A stretch of DNA of 64,000 bases from Mycobacterium malmoense. Its GTDB lineage: Bacteria > Actinomycetota > Actinomycetes > Mycobacteriales > Mycobacteriaceae. Each line of letters starts with the position of its first letter. Positions within the stretch are counted from its first letter, which is position 1. The position numbers were made by a program, and so were the translations under genes. The stretch is taken from NCBI RefSeq assembly GCF_019645855.1, contig NZ_CP080999.1, positions 3,224,001-3,288,000 of the forward strand. Direction: 5' to 3'. Of the stretch, positions 24,520 through 32,696 are shown in pieces. The notes beneath the pieces were generated by a model. That model was not told the origin of the DNA and searched no databases. It saw only the letters and a list, made by a program, of their open reading frames with translations.

Positions 24520-24534
24520 TTACACACTGTGCAA
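24520..24534. promoter_or_regulatory. Near-palindrome upstream of TetR gene
   Basis: TTACAC-act-GTGCAA has 5 of 6 matching arm positions around a 3-bp centre. It begins 23 bases upstream of the TetR ATG at 24558. It is a plausible autoregulatory operator. Confidence 0.4.
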
Positions 24535-24557
24535 GATCTTCTGGTACGTTGATTCCC

Positions 24558-25202
24558 ATGACCGACCAAACGCCCGGGCTGCGCGAGCGCAAGAAAGCCG
24601 ATACCCGGCGTGCGCTCAGCGACGCCGCATTGAACCTCGCGTTCGAACGCGGGCTGGACAACGTGACGCGCGAGGACATCGCGAGTTTGGCCGGGGTGTC
24701 GCTGCGCACCTTCAACAACTACTTCGGCGGCAAGTACGAGGCCCTCGCCTACCGGCAGACGGAACGCCTGCGCCGCAGCGTCGCCGCGCTGCGGCAACGC
24801 CCGGTCGACGAGCCGCTGTGGACGTCGATCGCGCGCGCCGTTCTCGAACCACTAGAAGAAGACTTCGGCGATGTGCACGGTGAGGAAAACCGGGCGCCCA
24901 GCCGCGAGGAGCTCCTCGAAGTCCGGAAGCTGCTGATGAACCCGCAGGTCCGTAACGCGTTGCCGCGGCAGCTCTTTGACGAGTGGCTCGAGGCGATCGC
25001 CGAACGCACCGGCACCGACCCCGAGCGCGACCTGTACCCGCGGCTAGTGGTGGCCGTCGTGCGCGCCGTCGGCGACGCGGCGGCGGAGGCCTACGTGCGG
25101 GCGGATCCGCCCGTGGCGATCACCGAATTAATCCGCTCCGGCTTCGCCACGGTCAGCGCGGGCCTGCCCGAGCCCAAGCGCAAGGGGGTACAGCATGCCT
25201 GA
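24558..25202 (+). CDS. TetR-family regulator paired with a flavin hydroxylase
   Basis: This 214-residue TetR protein opens with RERKKADTRRALSDAALNLA; the HTH includes NVTREDIASLAGVSLRTFNN then YFGGKYEAL. The ATG at 24558 is chosen over TTG 24549 because residues between them are unlike the family. It overlaps the downstream monooxygenase gene by 8 bases, so the two form an operon. The repressor probably senses the aromatic or polyketide-like substrate of that enzyme. The operator candidate is at 24520-24534. Confidence 0.88.
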   Translation: MTDQTPGLRERKKADTRRALSDAALNLAFERGLDNVTREDIASLAGVSLRTFNNYFGGKYEALAYRQTERLRRSVAALRQRPVDEPLWTSIARAVLEPLEEDFGDVHGEENRAPSREELLEVRKLLMNPQVRNALPRQLFDEWLEAIAERTGTDPERDLYPRLVVAVVRAVGDAAAEAYVRADPPVAITELIRSGFATVSAGLPEPKRKGVQHA

Positions 25203-26718
25203 CGGACAAGCCGACATCGTCATCGCCGGGGCCGGGCCCAACGGACTGATGCTGGCCTGTGAGCTCGCGTTGGCCGGCATCAGGCCCGTCGTGCTAGATG
25301 CCCTGCCCGGTCCCAGCTCGGAGCCGAAAGCCAACGGCCTTGTCGGACAAGTGGTTCGGATGCTCGACATGCGTGGCCTGTACCAGGCGTTCACCGGCGA
25401 CGACCATCCGCCCCAACCCACCTACGGGTGGATATTCGCCGGCATGACGCTGAACTTCCTAGGCGTGCCCGACAATCCGATGTACGCGATGCTCATGCCC
25501 CAACCCCGTTTGGTGCGGCTGCTGGAGAAGCGGGCGCGCGATCTCGGGGTGGACGTGCGCTGGGGACACGAGCTCGTCAACCTGGAGCGGGAGCCGGAAT
25601 CCGTTGCGCTGACGGTGTCGTCGCCGCAAAACGAGTACCGCATCGCCACCGGGTACCTGGTGGGCGCCGACGGCGGACGCAGCCTGGTCCGCAAGACGGT
25701 GGGCATCGACTTCCCCGGCACAACGTCGGACACGGTGAGCCGGCTCGCCCACGTGCACATCCCCGACGAACTCCGCCGCGCCGACGGCAGCGTCGAGGTC
25801 CCCGGATTCGGCCGGATTCCCTTCGGCCACAACCGGCTGAATCGCGGCCTCGTGGTGTACGCCGAATTTGAACCCGACCGTTCGCTGTTCGGCACCATCG
25901 AATTCGGGCCGCCGGTCGAGGATAAACCGATGAGCTTAGCCGAGCTGCGCGAGAGCGCACGCCGGGTGCTCGGCGTCGACGTCCCATTCGAGGAGCCGAA
26001 AGGCCCTGGGCCACATGCCCTTCGGCGCATCAACGGGCAGAACACCCGCCACGCGGAACACTACCGCGACGGACGGGTCCTGCTGCTCGGCGACGCCGCC
26101 CACGTCCACAGTGCGATGGGTGGCCCCGGCCTGAACCTTGGCCTGCAGGACGCGATGAACCTGGGCTGGAAGCTTGCGGGCCATATCAACGGCTGGGCGC
26201 CCGCCGGATTGCTCGATACCTATGAATTCGAGCGCCACCCCGTGGGCGAGCGCGTCATGATGCACTCGCTGACCCAGCTCGCGCTCGTGGCGCCCGGCTG
26301 CGAAGTCACCGCGTTGCGAACGCTGCTGGGCGAGCTCCTCACCATTCCCGAGGTCACCAAGCACATGGCGGGGCTACTGGCCGGCTCCGACGTGAGATAC
26401 GAGATGGGTGACGACCACCCCCTGTCGGGACGGCCCGTGCCCGAGCTCGCCCTCGAGGATGGCCGGCGCGTCGCCGAACTGCTCCACGACGCACGCCCGG
26501 TCCTGCTCGACCTCGACGGCAACATCGGAGATGCGGCACGCGGGTGGGCCGATCGGGTCGACGTCGTCAACGCGACCACCGCCGACCGGCCCGCCGCGGC
26601 GCTGCTGATTCGGCCCGACGGCTATGTCGCATGGGCGGCAGACACATTCGGGGCGGCCGAAGAAGCGGGGCTGCAGGCCGCCCTGCAGCGGTGGTTCGGG
26701 CCCGAGTCGAGCGGATAG
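25195..26718 (+). CDS. FAD-dependent aromatic hydroxylase-type monooxygenase
   Basis: This 507-residue flavoprotein has all group-A hydroxylase motifs. FAD is bound by ADIVIAGAGPNGLMLACELA near residue 8. The DG motif is LVGADGGRSLVRKTVGI (about residue 155). The second FAD motif GRVLLLGDAAHVHSAMGGPG is near residue 295, with GLNLGLQDAMNLGWKLA following. A thioredoxin-like C-terminal domain of about 120 residues is present, as in phenol hydroxylase/MhpA-type and polyketide hydroxylases. The substrate is unknown. It is translationally coupled to the preceding TetR gene. Confidence 0.87.
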   Translation: MPDGQADIVIAGAGPNGLMLACELALAGIRPVVLDALPGPSSEPKANGLVGQVVRMLDMRGLYQAFTGDDHPPQPTYGWIFAGMTLNFLGVPDNPMYAMLMPQPRLVRLLEKRARDLGVDVRWGHELVNLEREPESVALTVSSPQNEYRIATGYLVGADGGRSLVRKTVGIDFPGTTSDTVSRLAHVHIPDELRRADGSVEVPGFGRIPFGHNRLNRGLVVYAEFEPDRSLFGTIEFGPPVEDKPMSLAELRESARRVLGVDVPFEEPKGPGPHALRRINGQNTRHAEHYRDGRVLLLGDAAHVHSAMGGPGLNLGLQDAMNLGWKLAGHINGWAPAGLLDTYEFERHPVGERVMMHSLTQLALVAPGCEVTALRTLLGELLTIPEVTKHMAGLLAGSDVRYEMGDDHPLSGRPVPELALEDGRRVAELLHDARPVLLDLDGNIGDAARGWADRVDVVNATTADRPAAALLIRPDGYVAWAADTFGAAEEAGLQAALQRWFGPESSG

Positions 26719-26821
26719 CGGTGCCGGCCGCGGCCCTTCAATCTGCGGAATTCATGGACTGTTCAGGCCGGCGTCGGTTCCCCATCGTTGACTGCACACG
26801 CGCGCCGCGTGTCCTCACCGT

Positions 26822-27976
26822 ATGCGTGTTGTACAGGTCGCCAACTTTTATGGCCCTCGCTCCGGCGGCCTTCGCACCGCGGTGGACCGACTGGGCGCGG
26901 AATACTGGGCCAGCGGCCACGAGGTGTTTTTGATCGTCCCCGGTCGCTGCGCCGAACGCGCCAGGCTAGCCACGGGCGTGGTGCGAATCACCCTGCCCGC
27001 TAGGTTGATTCCCTTTACCGGCGGCTACCGCGCGGTGATGCCTGGACCCGTCAAAGCGCTGCTGGAAGCGCTGAAACCCGACGCGTTGGAGGTCTCCGAC
27101 CGGCTCACGCTGCGGTCGCTCGGGCGGTGGGGCCGCGAATACGGTGCCCGGACGGTGATGATCTCCCATGAACGCCTGGATCGCCTTGTGGGACAGTTAC
27201 TTCCGCGTCGGACAGCGCAGAAGTTCGCGGACTTCGCCAACGCACGCACCGCCGCCAACTACGACACCGTGGTCTGCACCACGGGGTTCGCGCGCGAAGA
27301 ATTCGACCGGATCGGCGCGACGAACACCGTCACCGTCCCACTGGGCGTCGACTTACAGACCTTTCACCCGCGCCGGCACTCGTATCTGGTGCGACGGCAT
27401 TGGGCCACGCCGCAGCAGATCCTGCTGGTGCACTGCGGACGGCTGTCGGTGGAAAAGCGCGTCGACCGCAGCATCGACGCGCTCGGCGCGTTGTACCACG
27501 CCGGCGTCGACGCTCGACTGGTCGTCGTGGGCGAAGGCCCGTTACGGGCCAGGCTGGAAAGACAAGCCGCGCGGCTGCCGATCGACTTCACCGGTTTCAT
27601 CAACGACCGGCACACCGTCGCGCAGCTGTTGGCCTCGGCCGACGTGACGCTGGCACCCGGGCCGCATGAGACGTTCGGGCTGGCCGCACTGGAATCGCTG
27701 GCGTGCGGAACGCCGGCCGTGGTGTCGCGCACGTCGGCGCTGACCGAGATCGTCACACCCGATAGTGGTGCGTTGGCCGACAACGACCCCTTTGCCATCG
27801 CGAGAGCGGTCGGCGCGGTCGTCAGCCGACCCGAACACCACCGCCGCAGCTCCGCGAGGCGCCGCGCGGAAAACTTCACCTGGGAGCGGGCCGCGGCGGG
27901 CATGCTGGCGTCGTTGGGAACCCCGGCCCTCACCGACTCAGGCGACGAGCGCGGCGAATCCCAAGAAACCGCGTAG
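26822..27976 (+). CDS. pimC: GDP-mannose-dependent alpha-mannosyltransferase PimC
   Basis: This 384-residue GT4 glycosyltransferase begins MRVVQVANFYGPRSGGLRTA, which I recognise as PimC of M. tuberculosis CDC1551. The donor-binding region has VHCGRLSVEKRVDRSIDAL and the catalytic EX7E stretch GPHETFGLAALESLACGTPA (Glu pair). PimC was described as adding the third mannose to phosphatidylinositol dimannoside at the inner membrane. The gene is absent from H37Rv (from memory), so its role is redundant there. ATG 26822 is the listed start; an upstream in-frame start is not supported. The stop is 3 bases from the convergent TetR gene. Confidence 0.85.
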   Translation: MRVVQVANFYGPRSGGLRTAVDRLGAEYWASGHEVFLIVPGRCAERARLATGVVRITLPARLIPFTGGYRAVMPGPVKALLEALKPDALEVSDRLTLRSLGRWGREYGARTVMISHERLDRLVGQLLPRRTAQKFADFANARTAANYDTVVCTTGFAREEFDRIGATNTVTVPLGVDLQTFHPRRHSYLVRRHWATPQQILLVHCGRLSVEKRVDRSIDALGALYHAGVDARLVVVGEGPLRARLERQAARLPIDFTGFINDRHTVAQLLASADVTLAPGPHETFGLAALESLACGTPAVVSRTSALTEIVTPDSGALADNDPFAIARAVGAVVSRPEHHRRSSARRRAENFTWERAAAGMLASLGTPALTDSGDERGESQETA

Positions 27977-27978
27977 CG

Positions 27979-28683
27979 CTAATAGTTTCGCGGTAGTGCC
28001 ATCACCATCGCTTCGACCTGCGCGCGCGTGGGTGTGGCGACGCTGCCGTCCGGCAGCCCGAGGATGCGGTCGACGGCGAGGCCGTGCAGCCTGAATCTGG
28101 TTATCAGACAGTCGATCGCGCGCTGACGGCCCGACTCGTCGGCGGCCTGTAACACATCCAGGATGTTCGAGTTGGTGCGGGCGGCAAGACCGTAGATCAT
28201 GTCGGCGACACCCTCGGGGTCGAATGTGTCGAAGACGCCGGCCGCGACCCCTTCCGATATCAGCCGCGTCAGCAGAGGCCGGAACAGCGCTTCCTCGACA
28301 GCCAGGATTCGTCCGTACAGTTGGGCATTATCCGGGCGCAGCAATGACACCATGGCGGCCAGCTGCTCCGGTCCACCCATCTTCACGTTGACGTCAAAAC
28401 CGGCCTGCAGCAACGCGTTCAGTCGTGCCAGCGCGTCGCCGCGGCGCGCGGCGACGGCATCCTCGACGCCGGCGAACGTTTCGCGCGCGCTGCGCTCGGC
28501 CAAGGCCGCTATCAGCGCATCTTTGGACGGAAACCAATGGTAGAAGGCGCCTTTGGAGATCCCGGCGTCGGCGATGATGTCGTTGAGGCTGACATTGTCG
28601 AATCCGTGCCGCAGAAAGAGCGCCGCCGCCCGATCCAGCAGCTCCGCTCTGCGGATATCGGGGTGCTTAACTATCCGTGGCAC
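27979..28683 (-). CDS. TetR-family regulator in a membrane-protein operon
   Basis: This 234-residue protein has a clear HTH (LFLRHGFDNVSLNDIIADAG then ISKGAFYHWFPSKDALIAAL) and a long helical C-domain. It is the second gene of a minus-strand operon, overlapping the upstream membrane-protein gene by 17 bases. A strong palindrome at 29173-29193, upstream of that first gene, is the likely operator. The arrangement resembles TetR-regulated export or membrane-stress systems, with the repressor controlling its own operon. Confidence 0.88.
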   Translation of the reverse strand: MPRIVKHPDIRRAELLDRAAALFLRHGFDNVSLNDIIADAGISKGAFYHWFPSKDALIAALAERSARETFAGVEDAVAARRGDALARLNALLQAGFDVNVKMGGPEQLAAMVSLLRPDNAQLYGRILAVEEALFRPLLTRLISEGVAAGVFDTFDPEGVADMIYGLAARTNSNILDVLQAADESGRQRAIDCLITRFRLHGLAVDRILGLPDGSVATPTRAQVEAMVMALPRNY

Positions 28684-29143
28684 GCGGGCGACCCTCGGCT
28701 GGGCTCACCACCGCTCTCGGCGTGCCAGGTTCCGGCTTCCAGCCGACATAGGTCAGGTACAGCCCGGCCGAGGCAAGGCAGACGAACAACACCCATATCA
28801 CCGCGGACGCACGGGAGCTGTAGACGGCATTGCTGGCCGCGTCGTAGGCCTGGGGAACAGTCAGCAGAAGCACCCCGCGTATCGCGAAGAACCAGCCCAC
28901 CGCCGACACGATGATCGCCGCGGGGCTGCGCCAGTACTGATGAAACGCGATGATGAAAAGGCCGCCCATCAAAAGGATGGCGCCGTAGAGCCACGGCCAC
29001 ATCGGATTGGCCTTGAACTCGGTAAACAGTGTCTGCATGTACGAGCCACGCACCGCAACCGTGGTGGGCACGATTGTGAGGAACGGGCCCATCACGCGGG
29101 CGAACATACGTGTGCGGATCTGCGGCTGCTCTGGCGTGCGCAT
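28667..29143 (-). CDS. Hypothetical multi-spanning membrane protein, TetR-controlled
   Basis: This 158-residue protein has three or four transmembrane segments (about residues 14-30, 50-67, 74-96 and 112-135), with no recognised catalytic motif. The first gene of a two-gene operon with the TetR at 27979, it overlaps that gene by 17 bases. The cytoplasmic tail is Pro/Arg-rich. I cannot place the family. Its control by a near-perfect operator suggests an inducible membrane role such as drug or lipid-stress tolerance; that is inference. Confidence 0.75.
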   Translation of the reverse strand: MRTPEQPQIRTRMFARVMGPFLTIVPTTVAVRGSYMQTLFTEFKANPMWPWLYGAILLMGGLFIIAFHQYWRSPAAIIVSAVGWFFAIRGVLLLTVPQAYDAASNAVYSSRASAVIWVLFVCLASAGLYLTYVGWKPEPGTPRAVVSPAEGRPRATDS

Positions 29144-29172
29144 TGCTCTACCTCCATGGTCGCCAAGAGCCT

Positions 29173-29193
29173 ATACCGACCACTGGTCGGTAT
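29173..29193. promoter_or_regulatory. Perfect 21-bp palindrome, TetR operator
   Basis: ATACCGACCA at 29173-29182 and TGGTCGGTAT at 29184-29193 are perfect reverse complements around one central C. It starts 30 bases upstream of the membrane protein's ATG at 29143. This is one of the strongest operator-like signals in the window and is most simply assigned to the TetR at 27979-28683. Confidence 0.85.
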
Positions 29194-29266
29194 GCCAGAC
29201 CGGCGGTCGGTGGCGCTATGGAGGAGTCGATCAGACGGACCGGACTTTGGGCCGGTGGCTACGCCG

Positions 29267-29596
29267 TCACCTGCCGCTTGGCTTGGTCGGATTGTGTTTG
29301 CCCGGGCAGTAACTCGCGGTGGCGGCGCCGATGAAAAACTCGGCCTGCTGTTGGCTCAGACGTTTTGAACCCGTCAGTTGGTCGACCTCATCCTTCTGGG
29401 AATAACCCGACTCGAGATCTTGGCACATCACGTGGGCCATGTTGACGGTCTGGGTCGCGTTACCAAGGTGGATGCCGTGCGACTCCACGTACTCGGTGAA
29501 GTCCGCGTCGGTTTGGTCGGCGCGCGCGACGCCGCCGGGCACCAGCATCACCGCCAGCAGCGCACCGAACATGCACGCGGGTATTTTCTTTGCCAT
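29267..29596 (-). CDS. DUF732 small secreted protein
   Basis: This 109-residue protein has a Sec signal (MAKKIPACMFGALLAVMLVP with ARA-type cleavage before DQTDADFTEYV). The mature part carries the DUF732 pattern: FTEYVESHGIHLGN, a central Cys in VMCQDLESG and the final Cys in ASYCPGKHN, likely one disulfide. It is a common mycobacterial exported family of unknown function. Start ATG 29596. The gene precedes a 325-base non-coding region that leads to sseB. Confidence 0.85.
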   Translation of the reverse strand: MAKKIPACMFGALLAVMLVPGGVARADQTDADFTEYVESHGIHLGNATQTVNMAHVMCQDLESGYSQKDEVDQLTGSKRLSQQQAEFFIGAATASYCPGKHNPTKPSGR

Positions 29597-29756
29597 TTCG
29601 CACCAATCACTTTCGAAGCTTCACACGACCCTCGGAGACCCTGGAAGCCCTCGGATCAACACGAGGGTCCGGAGCAAGGCCCAATGTCATTGATCCTTGC
29701 GCGCGGTCGGGTCGGTGGTCAATAGCTCACTCGCCGTACGGCCGCCAAAATCCAAA

Positions 29757-29862
29757 GTTCAACCCGCCGTTCATTTTTAGTTCTGACCGAGTTTAATTCC
29801 GACCGCCATGGCCCAGCCATTGAAACCGCGGGGTTTAACCCACCGTTCACTCTTAATTACGA
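29757..29862. repeat. Two direct repeats in an AT-richer 325-base gap
   Basis: The gap 29597-29921 has no gene. It is noticeably AT-richer than its surroundings from about 29740 onward. It contains two direct copies of a 26-bp unit beginning GTTCAACCCGCCGTTCA (29757-29782) and GTTTAACCCACCGTTCA (29833-29858), which match at 21 of 26 positions. They are 76 bases apart, upstream of sseB. They could be binding sites or remnants of a duplicated promoter segment. Confidence 0.5.
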
Positions 29863-29921
29863 TGGCGTCTATATCCGCTCGCGCGACTAGTCTCGCCATA
29901 GACGAATGAGGAGGGAAACCG

Positions 29922-30770
29922 GTGGAAGCGCGCGACCGGGTGCTGGTCACGGCCACCGACCTGGCCGCCCTTATCCGCGCCGCCGACCCGGTGACCGTAT
30001 TGGATGTGCGATGGCGGGTCGATGATCCCGACGGGCGTGAGGCCTACCTGCTGGGCCACATACCGGGAGCGGTCTATGTGTCACTCGAGGACGAACTCAG
30101 CGATCACTCGGTCACCGGACGGGGCCGCCACCCGCTGCCGTCGGGCCGCCGCTTGCAGGCTGCCGCACGCGAATGGGGAATCCGGCAGGACGTTCCGGTG
30201 GTGGTCTATGACGACTGGAATCGCGCCGGCTCCGCACGAGCGTGGTGGGTACTGACCGCGGCTGGGCTCGAAAACGTGCGCATCCTGGACGGCGGCCTGT
30301 CCGCGTGGCGGTCGGCCGGAGGTAGCCTTGAAACCGGCCCGGTCAACCCGCAGCACGGGAATGTGACTGTGCCACAGGACGATTTGTATGCCGGCGGCCG
30401 ACCGACGTTGACGGCGGAGGAATCTGGCACCGTCACCCTGCTCGATGCGCGCGCACCGGAACGCTTCCGCGGCGACGTCGAACCTCTCGATCCAGTCGCC
30501 GGTCACATCCCCGGCGCGAAGAACCTTCCCAGCACCGCCGTCCTGGCGGGCGACGGCACGTTTCTTAGCGACCACGCGCTCGCCCGGCTGTTGTTCGACC
30601 GCGGAATCGGTCACGACGGCCGCGTGGGCGTCTACTGCGGCTCGGGTGTCACCGCCGCTGTCACGATCGCGGCGCTCGCCGCGACGGGCCGAGAAGCGGC
30701 GCTGTATCCCGGGTCGTGGTCGGAGTGGTGTTCGGATCCGGCCCGTGCGATCGGCCGCGGTCCCGAATAG
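29922..30770 (+). CDS. sseB: Thiosulfate sulfurtransferase (rhodanese) SseB
   Basis: This 282-residue protein has tandem rhodanese domains. The N-domain has VLDVRWRVDDPDG and GHIPGAVYVSLEDEL. The C-domain carries the active-site loop VYCGSGVTAAVTIA with the catalytic Cys near residue 241. It closely matches M. tuberculosis SseB (Rv2291), which transfers sulfane sulfur from thiosulfate to cyanide or other acceptors. GTG 29922 follows a strong GAGGAGGG site about 7 bases upstream. The gene opens a new block after a 325-base gap and precedes a decayed SDR. It is cytosolic by sequence. Confidence 0.9.
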   Translation: MEARDRVLVTATDLAALIRAADPVTVLDVRWRVDDPDGREAYLLGHIPGAVYVSLEDELSDHSVTGRGRHPLPSGRRLQAAAREWGIRQDVPVVVYDDWNRAGSARAWWVLTAAGLENVRILDGGLSAWRSAGGSLETGPVNPQHGNVTVPQDDLYAGGRPTLTAEESGTVTLLDARAPERFRGDVEPLDPVAGHIPGAKNLPSTAVLAGDGTFLSDHALARLLFDRGIGHDGRVGVYCGSGVTAAVTIAALAATGREAALYPGSWSEWCSDPARAIGRGPE

Positions 30771-30894
30771 CTGAACGATTTTGATTCACTTCTTTCCCAA
30801 GGTATTTGGGATGTGCGCCGTGCCCGCCTTTCAGCGACAATCGCGCGGCGTTATCCGCCGCGATCTGCTTGTAGAAGCGGTTCGTGTCCTCATT

Positions 30895-30990
30895 ACACTA
30901 GTCTCAGCGACGTTCCTCACCAGCGACGAGAGCCGAACCGTCACAGCGCAATCGATCCCCGTCGACGCCGGAGGGTATATGCAGGGATGA
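30895..30990 (+). pseudogene. C-terminal remnant of a short-chain dehydrogenase
   Basis: The frame ending at the TGA 30988-30990 reads VSATFLTSDESRTVTAQSIP then VDAGGYMQG, an unmistakable SDR C-terminus of the mycobacterial type. Upstream to sseB there is room for only about 60 more residues, which do not show the Rossmann or YxxxK motifs. Most of the gene has been deleted. Its stop overlaps the ATG of the LLM enzyme, so it was once coupled to that gene. Confidence 0.6.
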
Positions 30991-31871
30991 GCACCGATCC
31001 CGTGAAGCTGTCGGTAGCCACACCCGTGGTGACCATGCTGCCGCAGACCGGCGGCGGCTGGGAGAAACACGCCTCAATCGAGGACCTGGCCCAGATCGCC
31101 GAAGCCGCAGACCGGCTCGGCTATCACCACCTGACCTGCAGCGAGCACATTGCGCTGCCCGCAACAGAGCACGGTCGCCGCGGCACCCGTTATTGGGATC
31201 CACTGGCCACATTCGGCTACCTCGCCGCACGCACACAACGAATACGGTTGGCCACCCACGTGCTGGTGCTGGGCTATCACCACCCGCTCGAGATCGCCAA
31301 GCGCTACGGCACGCTGGACAAAGTCAGCAACGGCAGGCTCATCCTCGGGGTCGGCGTCGGCAGCCTCAAAGAGGAGTTCGAGCTCCTCGGCGCCCCCTTC
31401 GACGACCGCGGACCCCGCGGCGACGACGCGCTGCGGGCGCTTCGCGCCTCGCTGTCAGTCCCGGAACCCGCCTACCACGGCGAGTTTTACTCGTTCGGCG
31501 GCATGGTCGTCGATCCGTGCGCCGTCCAGGATCGCGTCCCCATCTGGATCGGTGGGCGCACGCCGCGGTCGCTGCGTCGAGCCGCAACCCTGGCCGACGG
31601 CTGGGCTCCCTTCAACGTGAGCCTAAAGCAGGCCCGAGACTGGTTGAGCCGCTTCGAACTTCGGCCCGGATTCGACGTCGTTCTGCCGCCGTCGGAGCCG
31701 CTGGACCCGATCAATGAGCCGGAACGCACCGGCGAAGCCCTCGCCGGGATCGCCGCGCACGGCGCCACCATCATCAGCTCCTTTTTCACCCACACCTCGC
31801 TGCAGCATTACCTGGAAAATCTGACGGCGCTTGCGGAGCTACATCAGGACATGATTGGGCCGGGTACGTGA
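30987..31871 (+). CDS. LLM-class F420-dependent oxidoreductase
   Basis: This 294-residue TIM-barrel luciferase-like monooxygenase has ADRLGYHHLTCSEHIALPA, then LATHVLVLGYHHPLEIAKRY and RLILGVGVGSLKEEFELLGA, the usual F420-binding bulge and barrel strands. Conserved PIWIGGRTPRSLRRAA follows. ATG 30987 overlaps the SDR remnant's TGA (ATGA). Its last codons overlap the next gene by 4 bases. Such enzymes catalyse F420-dependent alcohol or ketone redox steps or flavin-type oxygenations. The coupled SDR that once preceded it has decayed, so the pathway may be partly inactive. Confidence 0.85.
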   Translation: MSTDPVKLSVATPVVTMLPQTGGGWEKHASIEDLAQIAEAADRLGYHHLTCSEHIALPATEHGRRGTRYWDPLATFGYLAARTQRIRLATHVLVLGYHHPLEIAKRYGTLDKVSNGRLILGVGVGSLKEEFELLGAPFDDRGPRGDDALRALRASLSVPEPAYHGEFYSFGGMVVDPCAVQDRVPIWIGGRTPRSLRRAATLADGWAPFNVSLKQARDWLSRFELRPGFDVVLPPSEPLDPINEPERTGEALAGIAAHGATIISSFFTHTSLQHYLENLTALAELHQDMIGPGT

Positions 31872-32599
31872 TCCGGGTCAAGGCAGGCATTTTCAGTCTC
31901 ACCGCCGCGGCCCCGGCCGACGACGACGGCAGTTACCTGCGTTGGCATCTGCTGGATCACATGCCGGAGCAATACCAACTGCCGGGCATCGTGCACGGGT
32001 TGCGCTGGATCGCGGACGGCGACTACGTCGACCATCGCCTGGTCGCCCACGGACCACGTGGACAGGTCGGCAACGCGGTGCATTACCTGGTCGGTGACCC
32101 GGTCGAAGAAACCTTCGATGAGTTCGTCGCACTCGGCCGCGCGTTGCGGGAGAACGGCCGGTTTCCGGTCATGCGGCCGTCGCTGCAAGTGGCCGGCCTG
32201 CGCCTGCTGCAGTGGCGGTCCTCTCCGCACGCGCTCGTCTCCGCCGAAGTGGTGCCGTTTCGGCCACACCGCGGCATCCTGCTGATCGTCGAAGAGCCCA
32301 CCGGCGGCCGCCCCAACGAGTGGCTGCAGTGGCTGCACGCCGAACACTACCCGGCGCTGCTCGCCACACCGGGCACGGCCGGCGCATGGACGTTCGGTTC
32401 GAGCGCCGGATGGAGCCACCTGCCACCGGGATGGCGAACGCAGCACCAATACGTCACCGTGGTCTACCTCGACGACGACCCGCTCGCCACCACCGGCGCG
32501 CTGGCTCCCCTCGTCGAGGAGCGGTGGCGGTCAGCCGCAGTGCGGCCCGTATTCGCCGGACCGCTGCGAACCATGGTCCGTTGGGAAGCCTGGAGGTAA
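31868..32599 (+). CDS. EthD-like / dimeric alpha-beta-barrel protein
   Basis: This 243-residue protein looks like two ferredoxin-like (EthD) repeats. The first has LRWHLLDHMPEQYQLPGIVH; the second has EWLQWLHAEHYPALLATPGT. The characteristic WH...H pattern followed by a short loop and GI or PGT is present twice. EthD-type domains serve small heme- or aromatic-handling enzymes and are often co-encoded with oxidoreductases. GTG 31868 overlaps the LLM stop, so it is coupled to the LLM enzyme. The specific reaction is unknown. Confidence 0.65.
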   Translation: MIRVKAGIFSLTAAAPADDDGSYLRWHLLDHMPEQYQLPGIVHGLRWIADGDYVDHRLVAHGPRGQVGNAVHYLVGDPVEETFDEFVALGRALRENGRFPVMRPSLQVAGLRLLQWRSSPHALVSAEVVPFRPHRGILLIVEEPTGGRPNEWLQWLHAEHYPALLATPGTAGAWTFGSSAGWSHLPPGWRTQHQYVTVVYLDDDPLATTGALAPLVEERWRSAAVRPVFAGPLRTMVRWEAWR

Positions 32600-32696
32600 C
32601 CCCATGGCGCTGCCGTTTGACCCGGCGCCAGAGAAATGAGACCTTCCAGAAACGAACACGACCTATAGTTCTGCTGGCCTTTCCAGTGGAGGTGAG

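Noticed and set aside
26440..26720. C-terminal part of the flavin hydroxylase as a separate gene
   Set aside because: It is continuous in frame with the FAD domain and fits the thioredoxin-like C-terminal domain of that family.
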